Assembly: GCA_965223725.1 (NCBI GenBank)
Contig: CBDCXE010000006.1
Coordinates: forward strand, 124,001-188,000
Direction of reading: 5' to 3'
Origin: CBDCXE01 sp965223725 [NCBI: Nitrospinota bacterium]
GTDB taxonomy: Bacteria > Nitrospinota_A > UBA7883
DNA length: 64,000 nt
This document shows positions 19,470 to 28,171 of this stretch, piece by piece (the first letter of the stretch is position 1; each line of letters starts with the position of its first letter). The position numbers and the translations under genes were made by a program. A model generated the notes under the pieces. That model had not been told where the DNA came from, made no database searches, and saw nothing but the letters and a program-made list of their open reading frames with translations.

Positions 19470-20744
19470 ATGAAAAAGATCGTTATATTAGGGGCCGGCA
19501 CAGGGGGGACAATACTGGCTCATACACTCCCCAAAAAACTTTCGCCGAAGGAATGGGAAATTACCATCATCGACAAGGCATGCGTTCATATGTATCAGCC
19601 CGGGTTTATATTTCTGCCATTTCGGCTGTATGGATATGAAAATAGAAATGATATTGTCCGTCCAATAGATAGTCAGATACCAGCAGATGTGAAGTTGGTG
19701 CAGGCGGATGTGAAGTTTATTGATTATGAGAGCAAAAAAGTGAAAACTACTGAAGGGCAATTCGACTATGACTGGCTGATCCTGGCCATGGGATGCCATA
19801 TTGAGCCTAAAGAGATCGAAGGTCTCGCTGAAGCGCTGGATGGAGAGAAGGCGTATACCTTCTATACCCTTGAAAGCTCTCTGAATTTTCAGGAATCATT
19901 GGCAAAAATGGAAAAGGGCAAGTTTGTGGTCCATATCGCCGAGATGCCGATCAAGTGCCCGGTGGCTCCGATCGAGTTCGTATTCCTGGCGGATTACTAT
20001 TTTCACAAAAGAGGAATACGCGACAAAATAGAGATCGAGTTTGTCACGCCGCTCTCTGGCGCCTTCACAAAGCCTTTGGCCACAAAAATGCTGGATGACC
20101 TGGCGAAGCAGAAGAATATAAAGATAATCCCTAATTTTGATGTGGAAAGCATCGATCCGGAAAAAAGAACTATCAGCTCTTACGGTGGCAAGACTGTGGA
20201 ATATGACATGCTGGCGTCGGTGCCGCCCAATGTCGGCCCGGATGTGATAGAGGAATCTGGGCTGGGTGATGGGATCGGTTATGCCATCACTGATAATCAT
20301 ACGCTTAAACATAAGAAAGTGGATAACGTATATGTGCTGGGCGACAACACGAACGTCCCCACATCCAAGGCTGGCTCAGTTACCCATTTCGAGGCGGAAA
20401 TAATCGAGGAAAACCTGATCCGGGAGATAAACGGCCAGGAGCCATTGCCCGACTTTGATGGCCATTCCAACTGTTTCATCGAGTCCGGTTTCCATAAGGC
20501 GCTGCTCATAGACTTCAATTATGAGACCGAGCCACTGCCCGGCGTGTTTCCGGTCCCAAAAGCCGGCCCGTTCTCGCTATTAAAAGAGTCGCGGCTGAAC
20601 CATTGGGGCAAAATGGCATTTAAACATATTTACTGGAACTTGTTGTTATCTGGCAGGCTCCCGAGCGATCCTTTGTTGCCGGCGCAGATGAGCTTTACCG
20701 GTAAAGAGATACCGATGGATGAAAGTGATAGCGTGCATGGATAA
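19470..20744 (+). CDS. Sulfide:quinone oxidoreductase-like flavoprotein
   Basis: A 424-residue FAD enzyme. The N-terminal dinucleotide-binding loop is VILGAGTGGTILAHTL. Cysteines occur at C109 (AMGCHIE), C163 (IKCPVAPIEF) and near residue 337 (SNCFIES). The last two align with the redox cysteines of sulfide:quinone reductases, where the KCPxAP and C-x-x-E contexts are recognisable. VYVLGDNTNVPTSKAGSVTHFEAE is the second FAD-binding segment. The C-terminal hydrophobic and aromatic helices probably hold the protein on the membrane. The family oxidises sulfide to sulfur and reduces quinone. A cytochrome c gene follows 86 bases downstream. The subtype, and whether sulfide is the true substrate, are uncertain. 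Confidence 0.8.
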   Translation: MKKIVILGAGTGGTILAHTLPKKLSPKEWEITIIDKACVHMYQPGFIFLPFRLYGYENRNDIVRPIDSQIPADVKLVQADVKFIDYESKKVKTTEGQFDYDWLILAMGCHIEPKEIEGLAEALDGEKAYTFYTLESSLNFQESLAKMEKGKFVVHIAEMPIKCPVAPIEFVFLADYYFHKRGIRDKIEIEFVTPLSGAFTKPLATKMLDDLAKQKNIKIIPNFDVESIDPEKRTISSYGGKTVEYDMLASVPPNVGPDVIEESGLGDGIGYAITDNHTLKHKKVDNVYVLGDNTNVPTSKAGSVTHFEAEIIEENLIREINGQEPLPDFDGHSNCFIESGFHKALLIDFNYETEPLPGVFPVPKAGPFSLLKESRLNHWGKMAFKHIYWNLLLSGRLPSDPLLPAQMSFTGKEIPMDESDSVHG

Positions 20745-20830
20745 CATTTGATATGCTGGGGCGCAATCGGCATATCCTGAAATTAACACTATAGACTTTA
20801 GTTGAACAAATATAAGGAGAGGGTTTGAAA

Positions 20831-21211
20831 ATGAAAAAAGTCACATTGATGGTTGCGGTATTATTTCTGTTTAGCGGGATTATCTATATGAACAGTGGCG
20901 CCACGGTTTTTGCCAGTGCTGACGCTGGGAAAGCGCTTTTTAATGGCGCGGGGAAATGTAAAAACTGCCATAAAACGACGGATAAAAAGAAAGTTGGCCC
21001 AGGGCTTGCCGGCATTACCAAACGGGCAACCGATGGTTGGATCAGATCATGGCTGAAAGACCCAAAAGCTGTATGGACAGCCAACGACCCATATACAGCC
21101 GGGCTGAAGAAAATCATGAAGAAGGAAGGCAAGCCGAAGCCATCCCATAAAACAAAAGCTCTCTCTGATCAGGAAATTAACGACCTGATGGACTACCTGA
21201 AAACCATGTAG
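20831..21211 (+). CDS. Small monohaem c-type cytochrome
   Basis: About 126 residues. A signal peptide (MKKVTLMVAVLFLFSG... ending VFAS) is followed by AGKALFNGAGKCKNCHK, with one CxxCH haem site, and by a methionine-containing helical region ending EINDLMDYLKTM, as in class I cytochromes c. The likely axial Met is in the C-terminal half; several candidates exist. I start at ATG 20831 because AAGGAGAGGG sits just upstream; the TTG at 20825 is less likely. It follows the SQR-like gene and may pass its electrons on. It is closed by a terminator. Confidence 0.85.
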   Translation: MKKVTLMVAVLFLFSGIIYMNSGATVFASADAGKALFNGAGKCKNCHKTTDKKKVGPGLAGITKRATDGWIRSWLKDPKAVWTANDPYTAGLKKIMKKEGKPKPSHKTKALSDQEINDLMDYLKTM

Positions 21212-21232
21212 TTTATTCTTTTACTGCTATCC

Positions 21233-21268
21233 ACCGGTGTTCATAATATTGAGCGCCGGTTTTTTTTT
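21233..21268 (+). terminator. Rho-independent terminator after the cytochrome c gene
   Basis: ACCGGTG (21233-21239) pairs with CGCCGGT (21254-21260), seven pairs including one T-G, with a 14-base loop and a run of nine T (21260-21268). Confidence 0.7.
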
Positions 21269-21314
21269 GGGGCAATGCCAATGGTCACCCGCAATTAATA
21301 TCAAAAGCTTTGGC

Positions 21315-21342
21315 TTGACACGTCGTAAGCCCTTTTTATAAT
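21315..21342 (+). promoter_or_regulatory. Consensus sigma-70 promoter of hrcA-grpE
   Basis: TTGACA (21315-21320) and TATAAT (21337-21342) are both perfect consensus hexamers with a 16-base spacer, about 42 bases upstream of the hrcA start. No CIRCE element (TTAGCACTC-N9-GAGTGCTAA) is visible between the preceding terminator and the start codon. Confidence 0.75.
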
Positions 21343-21384
21343 GAAGATAGATATTTAATTATAGATGGTTAACCTCTTTGTGAG

Positions 21385-22461
21385 ATGAGTTCCAAACAGA
21401 AGCTTAACAGTCGAACCGAAGCGGTTTTGAAAGCTGTTATCGAAAAATATGTTAAAAGCTCGGAGCCTGTGGGCGCCAGCACTCTATCTGCATTGAAAGA
21501 GTTTAATCTAGGTCCTGCCTCGATCCGCAACGTCATGGCTGATCTGGAATCCGCCGGGTTTCTGGAGCAGCCGCATACATCAGCGGGCCGGGCGCCTACG
21601 GATAAGGGTTACCAATACTATGTTAGTTCCTTGATGGAGCCAGACGAGCTTCCTATGCGAGAAGCTGTTGATATACTACGTGTTATGGATGGCGCCGAGT
21701 GGAGCGAGTTCACGGATATGTTGGAGTCGATATCAAAAGCGCTCTCCTCGCTCTCCAGCCAGGCGGGTATCGCGAGGCTTGCCACCATGGGTAACTCTCC
21801 AGTGAGAAAGATCCAGTTCGTATATATCAATCAGAATACGACGCTGGCTGTTATCGTGATGGTCAATGGTCAATTGCAGCGATATGTACTTCGGCAAGAG
21901 AACAAGATCACCCGCAACCAGCTTGAGCGAATGACAAACTATTTCAACGATCGGTTCAGCTGGCTGACACTGGCCCAGACCCGCCGCATGCTGCTAAAAG
22001 AGCTGCAGTCAGAAGAGAACCGTGTCAACCGGGAGCTGTCGCTGGCTTTCTATCTGGCGCAGTTTCTTGAAGATCAGGCAAACCAGGAGAGTAAGAACAA
22101 AATATATATAGACGGCGCCAGCAACCTGGTGGATGAAAAGAATATGGCGTCCAGCTATTCGACCTTCAAATCGATGCTCAAAACTTTTGAGGAGAAAAGT
22201 AAGCTGGTGGCGCTGCTGGATGAATGTATCTCCAGCGAGGGTGTGAATCTGCTAATCGGCGCCGAGACCCAAATTGATGGCTTTGATGATTGCACTGTTG
22301 TGGCCCACTCGTTCAATGGACGCGATGGCATGGCAGGCGCATTGGGGATTGTGGGCAATAAACGTATGAACTATAGCCATTCAATTGCGCTGGTGGAGTA
22401 TACTGCAAAGGCTGTCAGCAGGAAGCTGGTGGGTAACAATAAAATAGAGCCTAAAATTTGA
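21385..22461 (+). CDS. hrcA: Heat-shock repressor HrcA
   Basis: A 358-residue protein with the HrcA layout. The N-terminal winged helix (LNSRTEAVLKAVIEKYVKSSEPVGASTL...LGPASIRNVMADLESAGFLEQPHTSAGRAPTDKGYQYYV) is the family signature. The central GAF-like part has VQFVYI-type strands, and the C-terminal part ends with IGAE-TQIDGFDDCTVVAHSF, DGMAGALGIVGNKRMNYSHSIALVEY. HrcA normally binds CIRCE operators upstream of groE and dnaK operons. The gene begins a unit with grpE, which starts right after. Upstream is a near-perfect vegetative promoter with no CIRCE, so this copy may not be autoregulated in the usual way. Confidence 0.95.
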   Translation: MSSKQKLNSRTEAVLKAVIEKYVKSSEPVGASTLSALKEFNLGPASIRNVMADLESAGFLEQPHTSAGRAPTDKGYQYYVSSLMEPDELPMREAVDILRVMDGAEWSEFTDMLESISKALSSLSSQAGIARLATMGNSPVRKIQFVYINQNTTLAVIVMVNGQLQRYVLRQENKITRNQLERMTNYFNDRFSWLTLAQTRRMLLKELQSEENRVNRELSLAFYLAQFLEDQANQESKNKIYIDGASNLVDEKNMASSYSTFKSMLKTFEEKSKLVALLDECISSEGVNLLIGAETQIDGFDDCTVVAHSFNGRDGMAGALGIVGNKRMNYSHSIALVEYTAKAVSRKLVGNNKIEPKI

Positions 22462-22523
22462 AAATACCGATACAGGACGGAAACAGCTCATCTGGCGATG
22501 GTCTCAAAAAGAATAAGGATAAT

Positions 22524-23132
22524 ATGGATAAAGAGAACCTTTCAGAACTGGCAAGGGTAACCAGAGGAGATATGGTTAAAAAACCGAAACGGAAAAGAAG
22601 AACCGCGGACAAGAGTGGCGCCGGCAAAATAAAAAATGAGATTGCACGCCTCGAAGCTGTCATCGAAGATTTAACGGAGCAGTTAAAACAGCGGGATGCA
22701 GAACTAGCCGATGAAAAGGGTAAAGCTCTGCTGGCCATCGCTGATGCGGACAATTTTAAAAAAAGAATAGAACGGCAGAGTGACGCGGACGCTAAATATG
22801 CGGTGGAATCGCTGGTGAAGGCGATACTGCCGGTGCTGGATAACCTGGAAATGGCCAAACAGGTGTCCGAGACCGGTGATGGGGGGATGGAGCAACTGCA
22901 GGAGGGAGTGGGGCTGACATATAACCAACTGGTGGATGTGTTGAAAGGTTTTGGCGTTGAACGGATAGAAGTTTTGGGCCTACCCCTGGATCCTGAGACC
23001 AGCGAAGCGCTGCAAATGGAAGATAGTGATGAATACGAAGATGGTCATGTCAGCAGAGAGTATATGTCTGGCTTCAAGTTAAAAGGCAAGGTTGTCCGCC
23101 CGGCGAAGGTTGTGGTGGCTAAAAATCATTGA
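22524..23132 (+). CDS. grpE: Nucleotide exchange factor GrpE
   Basis: About 202 residues from ATG 22524, which has AAGGA just upstream. A TTG at 22458, overlapping the hrcA stop, would add 22 residues without a ribosome site. The N-terminal part is charged and forms a long coiled coil (IARLEAVIEDLTEQLKQRDAELADEKGKALLAIADADNFKKRIERQ). The C-terminal beta domain carries LPVLDNLEMA, GVGLTYNQLVDVLKGFGVERIEVLG and VSREYMSGFKLKGKVVRPAKVVV. GrpE releases ADP from DnaK. In many Deltaproteobacteria dnaK and dnaJ follow, but here the next gene is a VTT-family protein 163 bases away. Confidence 0.95.
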   Translation: MDKENLSELARVTRGDMVKKPKRKRRTADKSGAGKIKNEIARLEAVIEDLTEQLKQRDAELADEKGKALLAIADADNFKKRIERQSDADAKYAVESLVKAILPVLDNLEMAKQVSETGDGGMEQLQEGVGLTYNQLVDVLKGFGVERIEVLGLPLDPETSEALQMEDSDEYEDGHVSREYMSGFKLKGKVVRPAKVVVAKNH

Positions 23133-23295
23133 ACCTCCAGATGGCGCTGCTCTTGAATAGAGCGTTATCCAGCCGTTTATAACCTGTTACGGTTTCCCCT
23201 TTAATGCTTTATCGATATAAAAACTGTAAACTTCTTCTGACTTCGCGCATATAATCAATTGAAATATAATAAACAGGTTGATTAGTTGACTCGAT

Positions 23296-23922
23296 ATGCA
23301 AACTGATAATAGCGCCACGATGGAGAAACGCCCGGGAATGATGAAACGGCTCTACGACTGGGTGCTCCACTGGGCGGATACACCCTATGGCGCCCCTGCG
23401 CTGTTTATATTGGCGTTGATGGAATCATCATTTTTCCCTATACCGCCCGACCCATTGGTTTTGGCGTTGGGGATATCAAAACCACGCAGAGCCTTTTGGT
23501 ATGCGGCCATCTGCACAGCCGGTTCGGTTATTGGTGGCGCGCTGGGCTATATGATCGGCTACTTTTTCATAGAATCTGTTGGTATGAAAATAATATCGTT
23601 TTACGGCCTGCTGGAGCGGTACGATACGATCCAGGAGCTTTACAACCAGTGGAATGCGGTGGTTGTGCTAATAGCTGGCGTATCACCAATACCATATAAG
23701 GTATTTACCATCGCCGCTGGCGCTTTTGAAGTTTCATTTTTCACCTTTATCATCGCTTCCATCGTTGGTCGAGGCGTCCGGTTTTTCGCGGAAGGGGCAC
23801 TGATCTATTTTTACGGAGAGCCGATCAAATTGTTTATTGAAAAATATATGAGCTATATTTCCTGGGGTTTCGCGATACTGTTGGTAGGAGGATTCATCGC
23901 AATCAAATTCCTTTTAAATTAA
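23296..23922 (+). CDS. VTT/DedA-superfamily membrane protein (YqaA-like)
   Basis: A 208-residue protein with about four to five hydrophobic segments. It has the superfamily signatures FILALMESSFFPIPPDPLVLALG, with the E-x-x-x-x-P-x-P-x-x-x-x-L re-entrant motif, and a GxxxGxxxGY helix (SVIGGALGYMIGYFF), followed by VVVLIAGVSPIPYKVFTIAAGAF, with the second conserved proline loop, and RFFAEGALIYFYGEPI. Members are implicated in lipid scrambling and undecaprenyl-phosphate recycling. The YqaA subgroup is uncharacterised. The preceding 163 bases contain two TATAAT-like -10 boxes but no good -35 partner. Confidence 0.85.
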   Translation: MQTDNSATMEKRPGMMKRLYDWVLHWADTPYGAPALFILALMESSFFPIPPDPLVLALGISKPRRAFWYAAICTAGSVIGGALGYMIGYFFIESVGMKIISFYGLLERYDTIQELYNQWNAVVVLIAGVSPIPYKVFTIAAGAFEVSFFTFIIASIVGRGVRFFAEGALIYFYGEPIKLFIEKYMSYISWGFAILLVGGFIAIKFLLN

Positions 23923-23990
23923 TCGTCCATACAGGCTAAAAGCCAAACTAAAACCGATGACAGCTTTAACTTATACACCATCCACAACAG

Positions 23991-26900
23991 ATGGCTGAAC
24001 TTGACAAGGCCGTAAATAGCGCCGCCGCCGAAGGCGGAACAAAACCGCGTAATCTCCTGCGTAAGCTGATTATTTTGATCATTGCAGCGGCCGCATTGAT
24101 TGTTGCGTTAACGTTGTGCCTTGGCATCGCCGCCCATTATTGGCTGAAAAACACCGATTTAAAAGAGTTCGCCGAAGAATATCTCTCCTCCGCAACAGAA
24201 GGTGAGGCTACCATCGGCTCGGCCCATATCGATTTGACCAAAGGCATAAATATAAAAGGTTTTCGTCTGGTCATACCAAACAAGGGGCTAATAGAGATTG
24301 ATGAGCTGGATGTAAAATACAACCGCCAAAGCCTGATGGCGCTGAAGCTGGATATCGACAGCATCGAGGTGGATCGTCCCGTTATATCGCTTGCCGGAAC
24401 TGACGTTACTGAAGAGAGTGATGCTGGCTCGCCGGAGCCTGGACGCAAAGAAGTAACCTTCCTTCCGGAGATCGATATACCTTTTATCCCCGTGTCTGTG
24501 AATGTGAGGTCGATAAAAATAAACGACATCTCATTCAGCCAAACCACTCCCACTTCGAATATCGCCATTGATCATCTAAACCTGAAAGGCAAGGGCTCTG
24601 TTGGCCCGTTAGGTATCAAGATGAATGTCGCGCTGTTACCTGGAGCAGAAAAGCCAACTCTGCTGTTTAAAAATGGCGATATTAACCTCAGGGCTCTTCA
24701 CAATATCAACCTGGCGCTGCTTGTAAATAAGATATCTGATATAAAAGTCAAAGGTAATATTGAACTAGACGTGCAGTCGATAACAGCGCCGGTTGAGATA
24801 AAACCGGGCCGTATGAAACTCGATCTGGAATCGCGCGCCAGCCTGGCCGATGTTCTGACCGGCGAAGCCAACCTGGCGGTATCGCTGTATGATCGGCCAT
24901 CAGTCGACATGGACGCCGAATGGAAAGCTGCTAAAACTACACTCGATTATACAGTCAAAATAAAAGAGCTCGGCATGCCGATGGAGCAGATGGTGGCTCT
25001 GGCAAATATAAAGGGTGTGAACGGTGTCGGCTCCATAAAGTTGGACGAGCCACTGACTGCAAAAGGGAGCATCGACCAGAGCAGTTTTAAACATTATATA
25101 AATGGCTCCGGTGCGGTTGATTTGCAATATTTTACGGCAGGTGATATCTCTGGCAAGCAGGGGGCAACGCTGAAGTTTAATTTTACTGATTTCGGGCTTA
25201 CAAACAATTCCATGGCAGGTAATGTCGATATCGATTTTACTTCGCCGGAGATACAGATGACAAACTATTTTGCTAAAAACGTAACTTTGAATACAACTGC
25301 CGCTCCCACAGGAAAATCCAATGGCGCCATAACCTTGTTGGTGGATGTAGATGACGCTGGCGATGGTAAGTTTAGTCTGGGCAGGGCAAAGCTGACCGCC
25401 GACGCCAAGGGTGATTTTGTCTCAGGTAATTTCGAAAATTTTAAAGCAGTTGCAACTGTGGCTGATAACACGAAGATTGATGTGACTGGGAAAATCGACG
25501 GTTTTGGTCGCGATAGTGTGATCGCCGATATAACCGCGTCGATTCCACTAGCATACTGGGCGAAGGCGCCGATCGCGCCACCGGTTCCGTTCCACTTCGA
25601 TAGCGGCTCACTTACTGCTGATGTAAAGCTGGATGGCCGTATGGGCAAAGGTTTTAACACGCCGGAATTTAAAATAAATACGAATGTAAAGCTGTCGGAC
25701 CTGACCGGCGGCGTGAAGGATTTGAACGCCAGCTTTTCAAAAATAACTGCTGACATCAAGGCAAGCGCGCGTTTGAACAGAGATAAAACAATCTCCAACG
25801 TAAACGCGAATATTACAGCGGACGGCGCCGGCTTTAAGATCAAAAACCAAGTAAAATCCGCTCCATTCAAAATCAATCTGCAAGCCATGGCGCCTAATAA
25901 AAGGAAAACCAGGTTCAACGGCGCGATCCGCTTTACTTCGAATAAAGTGACTGCAGGATCGAAACAAACCGAAGCGCAGTTTCCTTTGGACGCCAGCAGT
26001 AATATAAGTGTCGACCTTTCATCGGGTGACTATAAAGTAACAGATATTGATATAAAAGCGGGCGCCCTGGCGAGCCTGGCTGGGAAAGGTGAATTTAACG
26101 ATACCAGCCAGAAATTTGATATTGCCCTCGATATAAAAAAGCTCGACTCAGCGCTGGTTTTCAATCTCCTGCCTGTCGATGTGAAACGCCAATCCGGGAT
26201 AGACATGGTCGCCGGGATCTTCACTGGCAAAATTACAGGCGCTGGCAAAGCGCCTGAAGAGACGCCGACCGACACACGATCGCTGCCTTTCAAAGCGGAT
26301 ATTGATATAAAAGTGAAGGACGGAAAACTGCTGTCCAGCAAATATGAAGCGGCGGTGGAGGGGATAGAGGTGGATGTACAGGCCGGCGTCGCAAAAAACA
26401 GGGCATATGCAGCGGGTGGTTTCTGGCTGGAAAAGGCTATACTTCAAAAGATCACAGGCGATATCATCATCGACCCAAGGTTGGAGTTTGATCTGGAGTT
26501 CATCGATGAGAGCAAACTGTTGATCAATCGGCTGGCTTTTGAAACACCGGAGTTGGGTGTCGTCGAATCGTTGGAAGGCTCTGTGGCCGGTATTGATCTG
26601 GACAGGTTTGCAAAGGCGGCTGATGGCGACCTATCCGCCATACACGACCTTGATATAGCGCTGGAAAATTTTGTATCGATTACGCTGGAGAAGAGCCGAA
26701 AATTTTTTACAGACATGACCATGTTCGGCGAGGTGGATACGTTGGTAACTGTCGACGCCGACCCGGGTGAATCTGTGGTGGTGGCTGGCGAAAGCGAATT
26801 TAAAAATCTGCTGATCACCAAGGCTGGCCAGTTTCTGGTTTCAAAGCTAAGCGGCCAGTTCCCTTTTTCGAAAAATCTGGAATACTTGAAAGAGAATGAC

Positions 26901-27704
26901 TCATCATCCATAACAGACGCCATCAGTTTGCCATCATCCTCGACAAAAGATCTACGTGAAACATCATTTTTTGAAGATATCAGAGGTCAATCCGCCGACC
27001 GGGACAACATCACAATAGAAGCTGTCAATGTGGGTCCGATCGATATGCGTAAAACTGTGTTTGATCTGTTTTTCAAGGACACCAGCTTTGGGCTCGACTA
27101 TCTGCGATCCAGCTTGCTAGGCGGCGGTCTTGCTGGCGCTGTGCAAATCAAGGGCGAGAAGAGCAACTACACATTCCGAACTAATGGTGTGTTCGCAGGG
27201 ATCGATTTTGCGCGACTCATCACAAAGGACCTGGGGCTTAAAGGCAAGGAGTCGGAGATCGATGGCGATATGACCATGGAGCTATCACTGACACCTGATG
27301 AGTCGCGGGATGAGATCGATATCTCAAAAATCGATCTTGCGGCCCACCTCTCCCGCATAGAGGCGAAGGCTCTCGACAGGTTCTTGTTGTTTCTGGACCC
27401 GAACGAATCTACCCCATCCATAATGAGCGCGCGAACCGTGCTGAAATTTGCAAAGCCGACCCGGGTGAACCTGATCGCCCGGTATGGCGCGCTGTCGCTC
27501 ACCATCAACCTGAAGTACAGCCCGCTGCTGGGTGGCCAGACCGTGGTGATGCCGGTTATCAAAAAGTTCCCGATCAACAGCCTGGTCAACTTCGAAGCGA
27601 TCCGGGTTCATCTTAAAAAGCTGAACGCGGTGAGTGATCTTATGCGCACCGTGGCGTCCACCCACCTGGTATTTGGTAATGATGGCAAGCTGGAGCTGAA
27701 ATGA
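23991..27704 (+). CDS. AsmA-like protein (TamB/AsmA superfamily)
   Basis: A 1,237-residue protein. After a short basic cytoplasmic start comes one transmembrane anchor (LIILIIAAAALIVALTLCLGIAAHYWL), then a very long periplasmic region rich in alternating hydrophobic beta strands with repeated patterns such as GxGxIxL and IDxxxLD, e.g. LTKGINIKGFRLVIPNKGLI and IEIDELDVKYNRQSLMALKL. This single anchor plus repeating-groove architecture is that of AsmA-like bridge proteins, which move phospholipids between the membranes. The C-terminal segment (LKYSPLLGGQTVVMPV) is amphipathic. It overlaps the next gene by ATGA. Assignment to a particular subfamily (TamB, YhdP, DUF748) is not possible by eye. 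Confidence 0.78.
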   Translation: MAELDKAVNSAAAEGGTKPRNLLRKLIILIIAAAALIVALTLCLGIAAHYWLKNTDLKEFAEEYLSSATEGEATIGSAHIDLTKGINIKGFRLVIPNKGLIEIDELDVKYNRQSLMALKLDIDSIEVDRPVISLAGTDVTEESDAGSPEPGRKEVTFLPEIDIPFIPVSVNVRSIKINDISFSQTTPTSNIAIDHLNLKGKGSVGPLGIKMNVALLPGAEKPTLLFKNGDINLRALHNINLALLVNKISDIKVKGNIELDVQSITAPVEIKPGRMKLDLESRASLADVLTGEANLAVSLYDRPSVDMDAEWKAAKTTLDYTVKIKELGMPMEQMVALANIKGVNGVGSIKLDEPLTAKGSIDQSSFKHYINGSGAVDLQYFTAGDISGKQGATLKFNFTDFGLTNNSMAGNVDIDFTSPEIQMTNYFAKNVTLNTTAAPTGKSNGAITLLVDVDDAGDGKFSLGRAKLTADAKGDFVSGNFENFKAVATVADNTKIDVTGKIDGFGRDSVIADITASIPLAYWAKAPIAPPVPFHFDSGSLTADVKLDGRMGKGFNTPEFKINTNVKLSDLTGGVKDLNASFSKITADIKASARLNRDKTISNVNANITADGAGFKIKNQVKSAPFKINLQAMAPNKRKTRFNGAIRFTSNKVTAGSKQTEAQFPLDASSNISVDLSSGDYKVTDIDIKAGALASLAGKGEFNDTSQKFDIALDIKKLDSALVFNLLPVDVKRQSGIDMVAGIFTGKITGAGKAPEETPTDTRSLPFKADIDIKVKDGKLLSSKYEAAVEGIEVDVQAGVAKNRAYAAGGFWLEKAILQKITGDIIIDPRLEFDLEFIDESKLLINRLAFETPELGVVESLEGSVAGIDLDRFAKAADGDLSAIHDLDIALENFVSITLEKSRKFFTDMTMFGEVDTLVTVDADPGESVVVAGESEFKNLLITKAGQFLVSKLSGQFPFSKNLEYLKENDSSSITDAISLPSSSTKDLRETSFFEDIRGQSADRDNITIEAVNVGPIDMRKTVFDLFFKDTSFGLDYLRSSLLGGGLAGAVQIKGEKSNYTFRTNGVFAGIDFARLITKDLGLKGKESEIDGDMTMELSLTPDESRDEIDISKIDLAAHLSRIEAKALDRFLLFLDPNESTPSIMSARTVLKFAKPTRVNLIARYGALSLTINLKYSPLLGGQTVVMPVIKKFPINSLVNFEAIRVHLKKLNAVSDLMRTVASTHLVFGNDGKLELK

Positions 27705-28126
27705 GCGTGGGAACGATCAGTGTCAACGGCGACTCCGGCCTTTATGCAATTGTAATGTCGATAAGCAGTATGAAAACTAAAAAAATTGGCAAGCTGGATT
27801 CCATACGGTTCGAACCGGGCACATACATCTACGCCGGCAGCGCCATGCGAGCAATGTCGAAGAGGATGGCACGCCACCGAGCACGGAATAAAAAGCTCCG
27901 GTGGCACATAGACTATTTTCGAACTATTTCCCGGTGGGAAAACGCCGTAGCCTTTCCTGGCAAGACCGAAGAGTGCGAGCTTGCAAACCGGGTTGAAAGT
28001 GCGGTATCCGGCGCCAGGGCGGCCCGGAATTTCGGCGCGTCGGACTGCCGTTGCCCCGGCCATTTGATTATCACGCAGATGAGCCCGGGGCAGGTAATGG
28101 CAAAGCTGGAGCGGTTATATGACTGA
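27701..28126 (+). CDS. DUF123 / GIY-YIG-like domain protein
   Basis: A 141-residue protein. The N-terminal strand GLYAIVMSI and, about 30 residues on, PGTYIYAGSAMRAMSKRMARH form the G-x-Y...Y-x-Y-x-G-S-A pattern of DUF123 (PF01986), a GIY-YIG-like fold. KLRWHIDYF and the cysteine-rich GASDCRCPGHLI follow, as in the family, where Cys and His could bind a metal. Members occur alone or fused to endonuclease III in archaea and bacteria. Biochemical function is not established. Its start overlaps the AsmA-like stop (ATGA), and lptG starts 45 bases later. Confidence 0.8.
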   Translation: MSVGTISVNGDSGLYAIVMSISSMKTKKIGKLDSIRFEPGTYIYAGSAMRAMSKRMARHRARNKKLRWHIDYFRTISRWENAVAFPGKTEECELANRVESAVSGARAARNFGASDCRCPGHLIITQMSPGQVMAKLERLYD

Positions 28127-28171
28127 ATCAGGTTACAATAACCATTACAGTCTGTTTGTAGGAGAGAACGT

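Noticed and set aside
21233-21384. CIRCE operator upstream of hrcA
   Set aside because: Searched for TTAGCACTC-N9-GAGTGCTAA by eye; no similar inverted repeat was seen.
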